From assembly GCA_964036045.1 (NCBI GenBank), contig OZ038383.1, positions 111,697,241 through 111,761,240 of the forward strand: 64,000 nucleotides of DNA. The letters run 5' to 3'. The translations under genes were made by a program, and so were the position numbers. A model generated the notes under the pieces. The model was not told the origin of the DNA. It searched no databases and saw only the letters and a program-made list of their open reading frames with translations. The number at the start of each line of letters is the position of its first letter. The first letter of the stretch is position 1. Below are positions 45,047 to 57,839 of the stretch, piece by piece. This stretch comes from Eutreptiella sp. 'Long Island Sound 2002' (lineage: Eukaryota > Euglenozoa > Euglenophyceae > Eutreptiales > Eutreptiaceae).

Positions 45047-46799
45047 TTTGTTCGCCCCTGAGAATGCCTAGGGATTTCAATTTTTTATACCCCTGAGAAT
45101 GCCCAGGGATTTCAATTTTGTAAACCCCTCAGAATGCCCAGGGGTTTCAATTTTGTGTACCACTCCGAATGCCCAAGGGTTTCAATTTTGTGTACCCCTT
45201 AGAATGCCCAGGGGTTTCAATTTTGTGTGCCCTTCACAATGCCCAGGGGTTTCAATTTTGTGTACCCCTCAGAATGCCCAGGGGTTTCAATTTTGTATAC
45301 CAATCAGAATGCCCAGGGGTTTCAATTTTGTTCGCCCCTCAGAATGCCCAGGGGTTTCAATTTTGTGTACCCCTCGGAATGCCCAAAGGTTTCAATTTTG
45401 TGTACCCCTCAGAATGCCCCAGTGTTGCAATTTTGTGTGCCCTTCAGAATGCCCAGGGATTTCAATTTTGTGTAACCCTCAGAATGCCCAGGGGTTTCAA
45501 TTTTGTGTGCCCTTCAGAATGCCCAAAGGTTTCAATTTTGTGTAACCCTCAAAATGCCCAGGGGTTTCAATTTTGTGTACCCCTCAGAATGCCCAGGGGT
45601 TGCAATTTTGTGTGCCCCTCAGAATGCCTAGGGATTTCAATTTTGTTTTCCCCTCAGAATGCCCAGGGATTTCAATTTTTTACACCCCTCAGAATGCCCG
45701 GGGGTTTCAATTTTGTATAACCCTCAGAATGCCCAGGGGTTTCAATTTTGTGTACCCCTCAGAATGCCCAGGGGTTTCAATTTTGTATACCCCTCAGAAT
45801 GCCCAGGGGTTTCAATTTTGTGTACCACTCAGAATGCCCAGGGGTTTCAATTTTGTATACCCCTCAAAATGCCCAGGGGTTTCAATTTTGTATACCCCTC
45901 AGAATGCCCAGGGGTTTCAATTTTGTGTACCCCTCAGAATGCCCAACGGTTTCAATTTTGTATACCACTCAGAATGCCCAGGAATTTCAATTTTGTATAC
46001 CCCTCAGAATGCCCAGGGGTTTCAATTTTGTGTACCCCTCGGAATGCCCAGGGGTTTCAATTTTGTGCACCCCTCGGAATGCCCAAAGGTTTCAATTTTG
46101 TATAACCCTCAGAATGCCCAGGGGTATCAATTTTGTATACCCCTCAGAATGCCCAAGGGTTTCAATTTTGTATACCCCTCAGAATGCCCAGGGGTTTCAA
46201 TTTTGTGTACCACTCAGAATGCCCAGGGGTTTCAATTTTGGTATACCACTCAGAATGCCCGGGGGTTTCGATTTTGTAAACCCCTCAGACCGCCCATGGG
46301 TCTCAATTTTGTGTACCACTCAGAATGCCCAAAGGTTTCAATTTTGTGTAACCCTCAAAATGCCCAGGGGTTTCAATTTTGTGTACCCCTCAGAATGCCC
46401 AGGAATTGCAATTTTGTGTGCCCTTCAGAATGCCCAGGGGTTTCAATTTTGTGTGCCCTTCAGAATGCCCAGGGGTTTCAATTTTGTGTACCCCTCAGAA
46501 TGCCCAGGGGTTTCAATTTTGTGTAACCCTCAAAATGCCCAGGGGTTTCAATTTTGTGTGCCTTTCAGAATGCCCAGGGGTTTCAACTTTGTGTACCCCT
46601 GAGAATGCCCAGGAATTTCAATTTTGTGTGCCCTTCAGAATGCCCAGGGGTTTCAATTTTGTGTACCCCTCAGAATGCCAAGGGGTTTCAATTTTGTATA
46701 CCACTCAGAATGCCCAGGGGTTTCAATTTTGTTCGCCCCTCAGAATGCCCAGGGGTTTCAATTTTGTGTACCCCTTAGAATGCCCGGGGGTTTCAATTT

Positions 46800-47790
46800 T
46801 GTGTACCAGTCAGAATGCCCAGGGGTTTCAATTTTGTGTACAACTCAGAATGCCCAGGGGTTTCAATTTTGAGTGCCCTTCAGAATGCCCAGGGGTTTCA
46901 ATTTTGTATACCCCTCAGAATGCCCAGGGGTTTCAATTTTGTGTACCCCTCACAATGCCCAGGGGTTTCAATTTTGTGTGCCCTTCAGAATGCCCAGGGG
47001 TTTCAATTTTGTGTGCCACGCAGAATGCCCAGGAGTTTGAATTTTGTATACCCCTCAGAATGCCTAGGGGTTTCAAGTTTGTGTACCCCTCAGAATGCCC
47101 AGGGGTTTCAATTTTGTACACCCCTCAGAATGCCCGGGGGTTTCAATTTTGTATAACCCTCAGAATGCCCAGGGGTTTCAATTTTTTACACCCCTCAGAA
47201 TGCCCGGGGGTTTCAATTTTGTATAACCCTCAGAATGCCCAGGGGTTTCAATTTTGTGTACCCCTCATAATGCCCAGGGGTTTCAATTTTGTATACCCCT
47301 CAGAATGCCCAGGGGTTTCAATTTTGTGTACCACTCAGAATGCCCAGGGGTTTCAATTTTGAGTGCCCTTCAGAATGCCCAGGGGTTTCAATTTTGTATA
47401 CCCCTCAGAATGCCCAGGGGTTTCAATTTTGTGTACCCCTCACAATGCCCAGGGGTTTCAATTTTGTGTGCCCTTCAGAATGCCCAGGGGTTTCAATTTT
47501 GTGTGCCACGCAGAATGCCCAGGAGTTTGAATTTTGTATACCCCTCAGAATGCCTAGGGGTTTCAAGTTTGTGTACCCCTCAGAATGCCCAGGGGTTTCA
47601 ATTTTGTACACCCCTCAGAATGCCCGGGGGTTTCAATTTTGTATAACCCTCAGAATGCCCAGGGGTTTCAATTTTTTACACCCCTCAGAATGCCCGGGGG
47701 TTTCAATTTTGTATAACCCTCAGAATGCCCAGGGGTTTCAATTTTGTGTACCCCTCATAATGCCCAGGGGTTTCAATTTTGTATACCCCT
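46800..47790 (+). repeat. 490-bp higher-order repeat, two copies
   Basis: Marker monomers (ACGCAGAATG, CATAATGCCC, CCCGGGGGTTTC) recur with an offset of 490 bp, 14 monomers. The two copies look identical over most of their length. Confidence 0.8.
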
Positions 47791-48059
47791 CAGAATGCCC
47801 AGGGGTTTCAATTTTGTGTACCACTCAGAATGCCCAGGGGTTTCAATTTTGTATACCCCTCAGAATGCCCAGGGGTTTCAATTTTGCATACCCCTCACAA
47901 TGCCCAGGGGTTTCAATTTTGTGTACCCCTCAGAATGCCCAACGGTTTCAATTTTGTATACCACTCAGAATGCCCAGGAATTTCAAGTTTGTATACCCCG
48001 CAGAATGCCCAGGGGTTTCAATTTTGTGTACCCCTCGGAATGCCCAGGGGTTTCAATTT

Positions 48060-49380
48060 TGTGCACCACTCAGAATGCCCAGGGGTTGCAATTTTGTGTG
48101 CCCTTCAGAATGCCCAGGGGTTTCAACTTTGTGTACCCCTCAGAATGCCCAGGAATTTCAATTTTGTGTGCACTTCAGAATGCCCAGGGGTTTCAATTTT
48201 GTGTACCCCTCAGAATGCCAAGGGGTTTCAATTTTGTATACCACTCAGAATGCCCAGGGGTTTCAATTTTGTTCGCCCCTCAAAATGCCCAGGGGTTTCA
48301 ATTTTGTGTACCCCTCAGAATGCCCGGGGGTTTCAATTTTGTGTACCAGTCAGAATGCCCAGGGGTTTCAATTTTGTGTACAACTCAGAATGCCCAGGGG
48401 TTTCAATTTTGAGTGCCCTTCAGAATGCCCAGGGGTTTCAATTTTGTATACCCCTCAGAATGCCCAGGGGTTTCAATTTTGTGTACCCCTCACAATGCCC
48501 AGGGGTTTCAATTTTGTGTGCCCTTCAGAATGCCCAGGGGTTTCGATTTTGTGTGCCACTCAGAATGCCCAGGGGTTTGAATTTTGTATACCCCTGGGAA
48601 TGCCTAGGGGTTTCAAGTTTGTGTACCCCTCAGAATGCCCAGGGGTTTCAATTTTTTACACCCCTCAGAATGCCCGGGGGTTTCAATTTTGTATAACCCT
48701 TAGAATGCCCAGGGGTTTCAATTTTGTGCACCACTCAGAATGCCCAGGGGTTGCAATTTTGTGTGCCCTTCAGAATGCCCAGGGGTTTCAACTTTGTGTA
48801 CCCCTCAGAATGCCCAGGAATTTCAATTTTGTGTGCACTTCAGAATGCCCAGGGGTTTCAATTTTGTGTACCCCTCAGAATGCCAAGCAGTTTCAATTTT
48901 GTATACCACTCAGAATGCCCAGGGGTTTCAATTTTGTTCGCCCCTCAAAATGCCCAGGGGTTTCAATTTTGTGTACCCCTCAGAATGCCCGGGGGTTTCA
49001 ATTTTGTGTACCAGTCAGAATGCCCAGGGGTTTCAATTTTGTGTACAACTCAGAATGCCCAGGGGTTTCAATTTTGAGTGCCCTTCAGAATGCCCAGGGG
49101 TTTCAATTTTGTATACCCCTCAGAATGCCCAGGGGTTTCAATTTTGTGTACCCCTCACAATGCCCAGGGGTTTCAATTTTGTGTGCCCTTCAGAATGCCC
49201 AGGGGTTTCGATTTTGTGTGCCACTCAGAATGCCCAGGGGTTTGAATTTTGTATACCCCTGGGAATGCCTAGGGGTTTCAAGTTTGTGTACCCCTCAGAA
49301 TGCCCAGGGGTTTCAATTTTTTACACCCCTCAGAATGCCCGGGGGTTTCAATTTTGTATAACCCTTAGAATGCCCAGGGG
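48060..49380 (+). repeat. 665-bp higher-order repeat, two copies
   Basis: Offset of 665 bp (19 monomers). The copies share GTGCACTTCAG, TTCGATTTTGTG and CCCTGGGAATGCC variants and differ at few sites (for example AAGGGG against AAGCAG). Confidence 0.8.
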
Positions 49381-52300
49381 TTTCAATTTTTTACACCCCT
49401 CAGAATGCCCGGGGGTTTCAATTTTGTATAACCCTCAGAATGCCCAGGGGTTTAAATTTTGTGTACCACTCAGAATGCCCAGGGGTTTCAATTTTGTATA
49501 CCCCTCAGAATGCCCAGGGGTTTCAATTTTGCATACCCCTCAGAATGCCCAGGGGTTTCAATTTTGTGTACCCCTCAGAATGCCCAGGGGTTTCAATTTT
49601 GTGTACCCCTCAGAATGCCCAGGGGTTTCAATTTTGTGTACCCCTCAGAATGCCCAACGGTTTCAATTTTGTATACCACTCAGAATGCCCAGGAATTTCA
49701 ATTTTGTATACCCCTCAGAATGCCCAGGGGTTTCAATTTTGTGTACCCCTCGGAATGCCCAGGGGTTTCAATTTTGTGCACCACTCAGAATGCCCAGGGG
49801 TTTCAATTTTGTATACCCCTCAGAATGCCCAGGGGTATCAATTTGGTATACCCCTCAGAATGCCCAAGGGTTTCAATTTTGTATACCCCTCAGAATGCCC
49901 AGGGGTTTCAATTTTGTGTACCACTCAGAATGCCCAGGGGTTTCAATTTTGGTATACCACTCAGAATGCCCAGGGGTTTCAATTTTGTAAACCCCTCAGA
50001 CCGCCCATGGGTTTCAATTTTGTGTACCACTCAGAATGCCCAAAGGTTTCAATTTTGTGTAACCCTCAAAATGCCCAGGGGTTTCAATTTTGTGTACCCC
50101 TCAGAATGCCCAGGGGTTTGAATTTTGTGTACCCCTCAGAATGCCCAGGGGTTGCAATTTTGTGTGCCCTTCAGAATGCCCAGGGGTTTCAATTTTGTGT
50201 ACCCCTCAGAATGCCCAGGAATTTCAATTTTGTGTGCCCTTCAGAATGCCCAGGGGTTTCAATTTTGTGTACCCCTCAGAATGCCAAGGGGTTTCAATTT
50301 TGTATACCACTCAGAATGCCCAGGGGTTTCAATTTTGTTCGCCCCTCAGAATGCCCAGGGGTTTCAATTTTGTGTACCCCTCAGAATGCCCGGGGGTTTC
50401 AATTTTGTGTACCAGTCACAATGCCCAGGGGTTTCAATTTTGTGTACCACTCAGAATGCCCAGGGGTTTCAATTTTGAGTGCCCTTCAGAATGCCCAGGG
50501 GTTTCAATTTTGTGTACCCCTCACAATGCCCAGGGGTTTCAATTTTGTGTGCCCTTCAGAATGCCCAGGGGTTTCAATTTTGTGTGCCCCTCAGAATGCC
50601 CAGGAGTTTGAATTTTGTATACCCCTGGGAATGCCTAGGGGTTTCAAGTTTGTGTACCCCTCAGAATGCCCAGGGGTTTCAATTTTGTGTACCCCTCAGA
50701 ATGCCCAGGGGTTTCAATTTTGTATACCCCTAAGAATGCCCAGGGGTTTCAATTTTGTATACCCGTCAGGATGCCCAAGGGTTTCAATTTTGTATACCCC
50801 TCAGAATGCCCAGGGATTTCAATTTTGTATACCTCTCAGAATGCCCAGGGGTTTCAATTTTGTTCGCCCCTGAGAATGCCTAGGGATTTCAATTTTTTAT
50901 ACCCCTGAGAATGCCCACGGATTTCAATTTTGGCATACCACTCAGAATGCCCAGGTGTTTCAATTTTGTAAACCCCTCAGAATGCCCAGGGGTTTCAATT
51001 TTGTGTACCACTCAGAATGCCCAAGGGTTTCAATTTTGTGTACCCCTTAGAATGCCCAGGGGTTTCAATTTTGTGTGCCCTTCAGAATGCCCAGGGGTTT
51101 CCATTTTGTGTACCCCTCAGAATGCCCAGGGGTTTCAATTTTGTATACCAATCAGAATGCCCAGGGGTTTCAATTTTGTTCGCCCCTCAGAATGCCCAGG
51201 GGTTTCAATTTCGTGTACCCCTCAGAATGCCCAGGGATTTCAATTTTGTGTAACCCTCAAAATGCCCAGGGGTTTCAATTTTGTGTACCCCTCAGAATGC
51301 CCAGGGGTTGCAATTTTGTGTGCCCTTCAGAATGCCCAGGGGTTTCAATTTTGTGTACCCCTCAGAATGCCTAGGGGTTTCAATTTTGTGTGCCCTTCAC
51401 AATGCCCAGGGGTTTCAATTTTGTGTACCCCTCAGAATGCCCAGGGGTTTCAATTTTGTATACCACTCAGAATGCCCAGGGGTTTCAATTTTGTTCGCCC
51501 CTCAGAATGCCCAGGGGTTTCAATTTTGTGTACCCCTCAGAATGCCCAGGGGTTTCAATTTTGTGTACCAGTCAGAATGCCCAGGGGTTTCAATTTTGTG
51601 TACAACTCAGAATGCCCAGGGGTTTCAATTTTGAGTGCCCTTCAGAATGCCCAGGGGTTGCAATTTTGTACACCCCTCAGAATGCCCAATGGGTTTCAAT
51701 TTTGTACACCCCTCAGAATGCCCAGGGGTTTCAATTTTGTTCGCCCCTGAGAATGCCTAGGGATTTCAATTTTTTATACCCCTGAGAATGCCCAGGGATT
51801 TCAATTTTGGCATACCACTCAGAATGCCCAGGGGTTTCAATTTTGTAAACCCCTCAGAATGCCCAGGGGTTTCAATTTTGTGTACCACTCAGAATGCCCA
51901 AGGGTTTCAATTTTGTATACCCCTTAGAATGCCCAGGGGTTTCAATTTTGTGTACCCCTCAGAATGCCCAGGGGTTGCAATTTTGTGTGCCCTTCAGAAT
52001 GCCCAGGGGTTTGAATTTTGTGTGCCCCTCAGAACGCCCAGGGGTTGCAATTTTGTGTGCCCTTCAAAATGCCCAGGGGTTTCAATTTTGTGTACCCCTC
52101 AGAATGCCCAGGAATTTCAATTTTGTGTGCCCTTCAGAATGCCCAGGGGTTTCAATTTTGTGTACCCCTCAGAATGCCAAGGGGTTTCAATTTTGTATAC
52201 CACTCAGAATGCCCAGGGGTTTCAATTTTGTTCGCCCCTCAGAATGCCCAGGGGTTTCAATTTTGTGTACCCCTCAGAATGCCCGGGGGTTTCAATTTTG

Positions 52301-55300
52301 TGTACCAGTCAGAATGCCCAGGGGTTTCAATTTTGTGTACAACTCAGAATGCCCAGGGGTTTCAATTTTGAGTGCCCTTCAGAATGCCCAGGGGTTTCAA
52401 TTTTGTATACCCCTCGGAATGCCCAGGGGTTTCAATTTTGTGTACCCCTCACAATGCCCAGGGGTTTCAATTTTGTGTGCCCTTCAGAATGCCCAGGGGT
52501 TTCAATTTTGTGTGCCCCTCAAAATTCCCAGGAGTTTGAATTTTGTATACCCCTGGGAATGCCTAGGGGTTTCAAGTTTGTGTACCCCTCAGAATGCCCA
52601 GGGGTTTCAATTTTGTGTACCCCTCAGAATGCCCAGGGGTTTCAATTTTGTATACCCCTCAGAATGCCCAGGGGTTTCAATTTTGTATACCCGTCAGAAT
52701 GCCCAAGGGTTTCAATTTTGTATACCCCTCAGAATGCCCAGGGGTTTCAATTGTGTTCGCCCCTCAGAATGCCTAGCGATTTCAATTTTGTACACCCCTC
52801 AGAATCACCACGGATTTTAATTTTGTATACCTCTCAGAATGCCCAGGGGTTTCAATTTTGTTCGCCCCTGAGAATGCTTAGGGATTTCAATTTTTTATAC
52901 GCCTGAGAATGCCTAGGGATTTCAATTTTGGCATACCACTCAGAATGCCTAGGGGTTTCAATTTTGTAAACCCCTCAGAATGCTCAGGGGTTTCAATTTT
53001 GTGTACCACTCAGAATGCCCAAGGGTTTCAATTTTGTGTACCCCTTAGAATGCCCAGGGGTTTCAATTTTGTGTGCCCTTCAGAATGCCAAGGGGTTTCC
53101 ATTTTGTGTACCCCTCAGAATGCCAATGGGGTTTCAATTTTGTATACCACTGAGAATGCCCAGGGGTTTCAATTTTGTTCGCCCCTCAGAATGCCCAGGG
53201 GTTTCAATTTTGTGTACCAGTCAGAATGCCCAGGGGTTTCAATTTTGTGTACAACTCAGAATGCCCAGGGGTTTCAATTTTGAGTGCCCTTCAGAATGCC
53301 CAGGGGTTTCAATTTTGTATACCCCTCAGAATGCCCAGGGGTTTCAATTTTGTGTACCCCTCACAATGCCCAGGGGTTTCAATTTTGTGTGCCCTTCAGA
53401 ATGCCCAGGGGTTTCAATTTTGTGTGCCCCTCAGAATGCCCAGGAGTTTGAATTTTGTATACCCCTGGGAATGCCTAGGGGTTTCAAGTTTGTGTACCCC
53501 TCAGAATGCCCAGGGGTTTCAATTTTGTGTACCCCTCAGAATGCCCAGGGGTTTCAATTTTGTATACCCCTCAGAATGCCCAGGGGTTTCAATTTTGTAT
53601 ACCCGTCAGAATGCCCAAGGGTTTCAATTTTGTATACCCCTCAGAATGCCCAGGGGTTTCAATTGTGTTCGCCCCTCAGAATGCCTAGCGATTTCAATTT
53701 TGTATACCCCTCAGAATGCCCAGGGATTTCAATTTTGTATACCTCTCAGAATGCCCAGGGGTTTCAATTTTGTTCGCCCCTGAGAATGCCTAGGGATTTC
53801 AATTTTTTATACCCCTGAGAATGCCCACGGATTTCAATTTTGGCATACCACTCAGAATGCCCAGGTGTTTCAATTTTGTAAACCCCTCAGAATGCCCAAG
53901 GGTTTCAATTTTGTGTACCCCGTAGAATGCCCAGGGGTTTTAATTTTGTGTGCCCTTCAGAATGCCCAGGGGTTTCCATTTTGTGTACCCCTCAGAATGC
54001 CCAGGGGTTTCAATTTTGTATACCAATCAGAATGCCCAGGGGTTTCAATTTTGTTCGCCCCTCAGAATGCCCAGGGGTTTCAATTTTGTGTACCCCTCAG
54101 AATGCCCAGGGATTTCAATTTTGTGTAACCCTCAAAATGCCCAGGGGTTTCAATTTTGTGTACCCCTCAGAATGCCCAGGGGTTGCAATTTTGTGTGCCC
54201 TTCAGAATGCCCAGGGGTTTCAATTTTGTGTACCCCTCAGAATGCCCAGGGGTTTCAATTTTGTGTGCCCTTCACAATGCCCAGGGGTTTCAATTTTGTG
54301 TACCCCTCAGAATGCCCAGGGGTTTCAATTTTGTATACCACTCAGAATGCCCAGGGGTTTCAATTTTGTTGGCCCCTCAGAATGCCCAGGGGTTTCAATT
54401 TTGTGTACCCCTCAGAATGCCCAGGGGTTTCAATTTTGTGTACCAGTCAGAATGCCCAGGGGTTTCAATTTTGAGTGCCCTTCAGAATGCCCAGGGGTTG
54501 CAATTTTGTACACCCCTCAGAATGCCCAGGGGTTTCAATTTTGTGTACCCCTCAGAATGCCCAGGGGTTTCAATTTTGTGTACCCCTCAGAATGCCCAGG
54601 GGTTTCAATTTTGTGTGCCCCTCAGAATGCCCAGGAGTTTGAATTTTGTATACCCCTGGGAATGCCTAGGGGTTTCAAGTTTGTGTACCCCTCAGAATGC
54701 CCAGGGGTTTCAATTTTGTGTACCCCTCAGAATGCCCAGGGGTTTCAATTTTGTGTACCCCTCAGAATGCCCAGGGGTTTCAATTTTGTATACCCCCCAA
54801 AATGCCCAGGGGTTTCAATTGTGTTCGCCCCTCAGAATGCCTAGCGATTTCAATTTTGTATACCCCTCAGAATGCCCAGGGATTTCAATTTTGTATACCT
54901 CTCAGAATGCCCAGGGGTTTCAATTTTGTTCGCCCCTGAGAATGCCTAGGGATTTCAATTTTTTATACCCCTGAGAATGCCCAGGGATTTCAATTTTGGC
55001 ATACCACTCAGAATGCCCAGGGGTTTCAATTTTGTAAACCCCTCAGAATGCCCAGGGGTTTCAATTTTGTGTACCACTCAGTATGCCCAAGGGTTTCAAT
55101 TTTGTATACCCCTTAGAATGCCCAGGGGTTTCAATTTTGTGTACCCCTCAGAATGCCCAGGGGTTGCAATTTTGTGTGCCCTTCAGAATGCCCAGGGGTT
55201 TCAATTTTGTGTACCCCTCAGAATGCCCAGGGGTTTCAATTTTGTATACCACTCAGAATGCCCAGGGGTTTCAATTTTGTTCGCCCCTCAGAATGCCCAG

Positions 55301-57839
55301 GGGTTTCAATTTTGTGTACCCCTCAGAATGCCCAGGGGTTTCAATTTTGTGTACCAGTCAGAATGCCCAGGGGTTTCAATTTTGTGTACAACTCAGAATG
55401 CCCAGGGGTTTCAATTTTGTGTACCCCTCAGAATGCCCAGGGGTTTCAATTTTGTGTACCCCTCAGAATGCCCAGGGGTTTCAATTTTGTGTGCCCTTCA
55501 GAATGCCCAGGGGTTTCAATTTTGTGTACCCCTCAGAATGCCCAGGGGTTTCAATTTTGTATACCACTCAGAATGCCCAGGGGTTTCAATTTTGTTCGCC
55601 CCTCAGAATGCCCAGGGGTTTCAATTTTGTGTACCCCTCAGAATGCCCAGGGGTTTCAATTTTGTGTACCAGTCAGAATGCCCAGGGGTTTCAATTTTGT
55701 GTACAACTCAGAATGCCCAGGGGTTTCAATTTTGCTCGCCCCTCGGAATGCCCAGGGGTTTCAATTTTGTGTACCAGTCAGAATGCCCAGGGGTTTCAAT
55801 TTTGTGTACAACTCAGAATGCCCAGGGGTTTCAATTTTGAGTGCCCTTCAGAATGCCCAGGGGTTTCAATTTTGTATACCCCTCAGAATGCCAAGGGGTT
55901 TCAATTTTGTGTACCCCTCACAATGCCCAGGGGTTTCAATTTTGTGTGCCCTTCAGAATGCCCAGGGGTTTCAATTTTGTGTACCCCTCAGAATGCCCAG
56001 GGGTTTCAATTTTGTATACCACTCAGAATGCCCAGGGGTTTCAATTTTGTTCGCCCCCCAGAATGCCCAGGGGTTTCAATTTTGTGTACCCCTCAGAATG
56101 CCCAGGGGTTTCAATTTTGTGTACCAGTCAGAATGCCTAGGGGTTTCAATTTTGTGTACAACTCAGAATGCCCAGGGGTTTCAATTTTGCTCGCCCCTCG
56201 GAATGCCCAGGGGTTTCAATTTTGTGTACCAGTCAGAATGCCCAGGGGTTTCAATTTTGTGTACAACTCAGAATGCCCAGGGGTTTCAATTTTGAGTGCC
56301 CTTCAGAATGCCCAGGGGTTTCAATTTTGTATACCCCTCAGAATGCCTAGGGGTTTCAATTTTGTGTACCCCTCACAATGCCCAGGGGTTTCAATTTTGT
56401 GTGCCCTGCAGAATGCCCAGGGGTTTCAATTTTGTGTGCCCCTCAGAATGCCCGGGAGTTTGAATTTTGTATACCCCTGGGAATGCCTAGGGGTTTCAAG
56501 TTTGTGTACCCCTCAGAATGCCCAGGGGTTTCAATTTTGTGTACCCCTCAGAATGCCCAGGGATTTCAATTTTGTATACCCCTCAGAATGCCCAGGGATT
56601 TCAATTTTTTACACCCCTCAGAATGCCCGGGGGTTTCAATTTTGTATAACCCTCAGAATGCCCAGGGGTTTCAATTTTGTGTACCCCTCAGAATGCCCAG
56701 GGCTTTCAATTTTGTATACCCCTCAGAATGCCAAGGGGTTTCAATTTTGTGTACCCCTCAGAATGCTCAGGGGTTTCAGTTTTGTATACCCCTCAGAATG
56801 CCCAGGGGTTTCAATTTTGTATACCCCTCACAATGCCCAGGGGTTTCAATTTTGTGTACCCCTCAGAATGCCCAACGGTTTCAATTTTGTATACCACTCA
56901 GAATGCCCAGGAATTTCAATTTTGTATACCCCTCAGAATGCCCAGGGGTTTCAATTTTGTGTACCCCTCGGAATGCCCAGGGGTTTCAATTTTGTGCACC
57001 TCTCAGAATGCCCAGGGGTATCAATTTTGTATACCCCTCAGAATGCCCAAGGGTTTCAATTTTGTATACCCCTCAGAATGCCCAGGGGTTTCAATTTTGT
57101 GTACCACTCAGAATGCCCAGGGGTTTCAATTTTGGTATACCACTCAGAATGCCCAGGGGTTTCAATTTTGTAAACCCCTCAGACCGCCCATGGGTTTCAA
57201 TTTTGTGTACCACTCAGAATGCCCAAAGGTTTCAATTTTGTGTAACCCTCAAAATGCCCAGGGGTTTCAATTTTGTGTACCCCTCAGAATGCCCAGGGGT
57301 TGCAATTTTGTGTGCCCTTCAGAATGCCCAGGGGTTTCAATTTTGGTATACCACTCAGAATGCCCAGGGGTTTCAATTTTGTGTACCCCTCAGAATGCCC
57401 AGGGGTTTCAATTTTGTGTGCCCTTCAGAATGCCCAAAGGTTTCAATTTTGTGTAACCCTCAAAATGCCCAGGGGTTTCAATTTTGTGTACCCCTCAGAA
57501 TGCCCAGGGGTTGCAATTTTGTGTGCCCTTCAGAATGCCCAGGGGTTTCAATTTTGTGTACCCCTCAGAATGCCCAGGAATTTCAATTTTGTGTGCCCTT
57601 CAGAATGCCCAGGGGTTTCAATTTTGTGTACCCCTCAGAATGCCAAGGGGTTTCAATTTTGTATACTACTCAGAATGCCCAGGGGTTTCAATTGTGTTCG
57701 CCCCTCAGAATGCCTAGCGATTTCAATTTTGTGTACCCCTCAGAATGCCCAGGGATTTCAATTTTGTATACCTCTCAGAATGCCCAGGGGTTTCAATTTT
57801 GTTCGCCCCTGAGAATGCCTAGGGATTTCAATTTTTTAT

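Noticed and set aside
46933-47611. Two identical 62-codon minus-strand frames in array B
   Set aside because: They exist only because local variants remove the usual minus-strand TGA, and they are duplicated by the 490-bp higher-order repeat.
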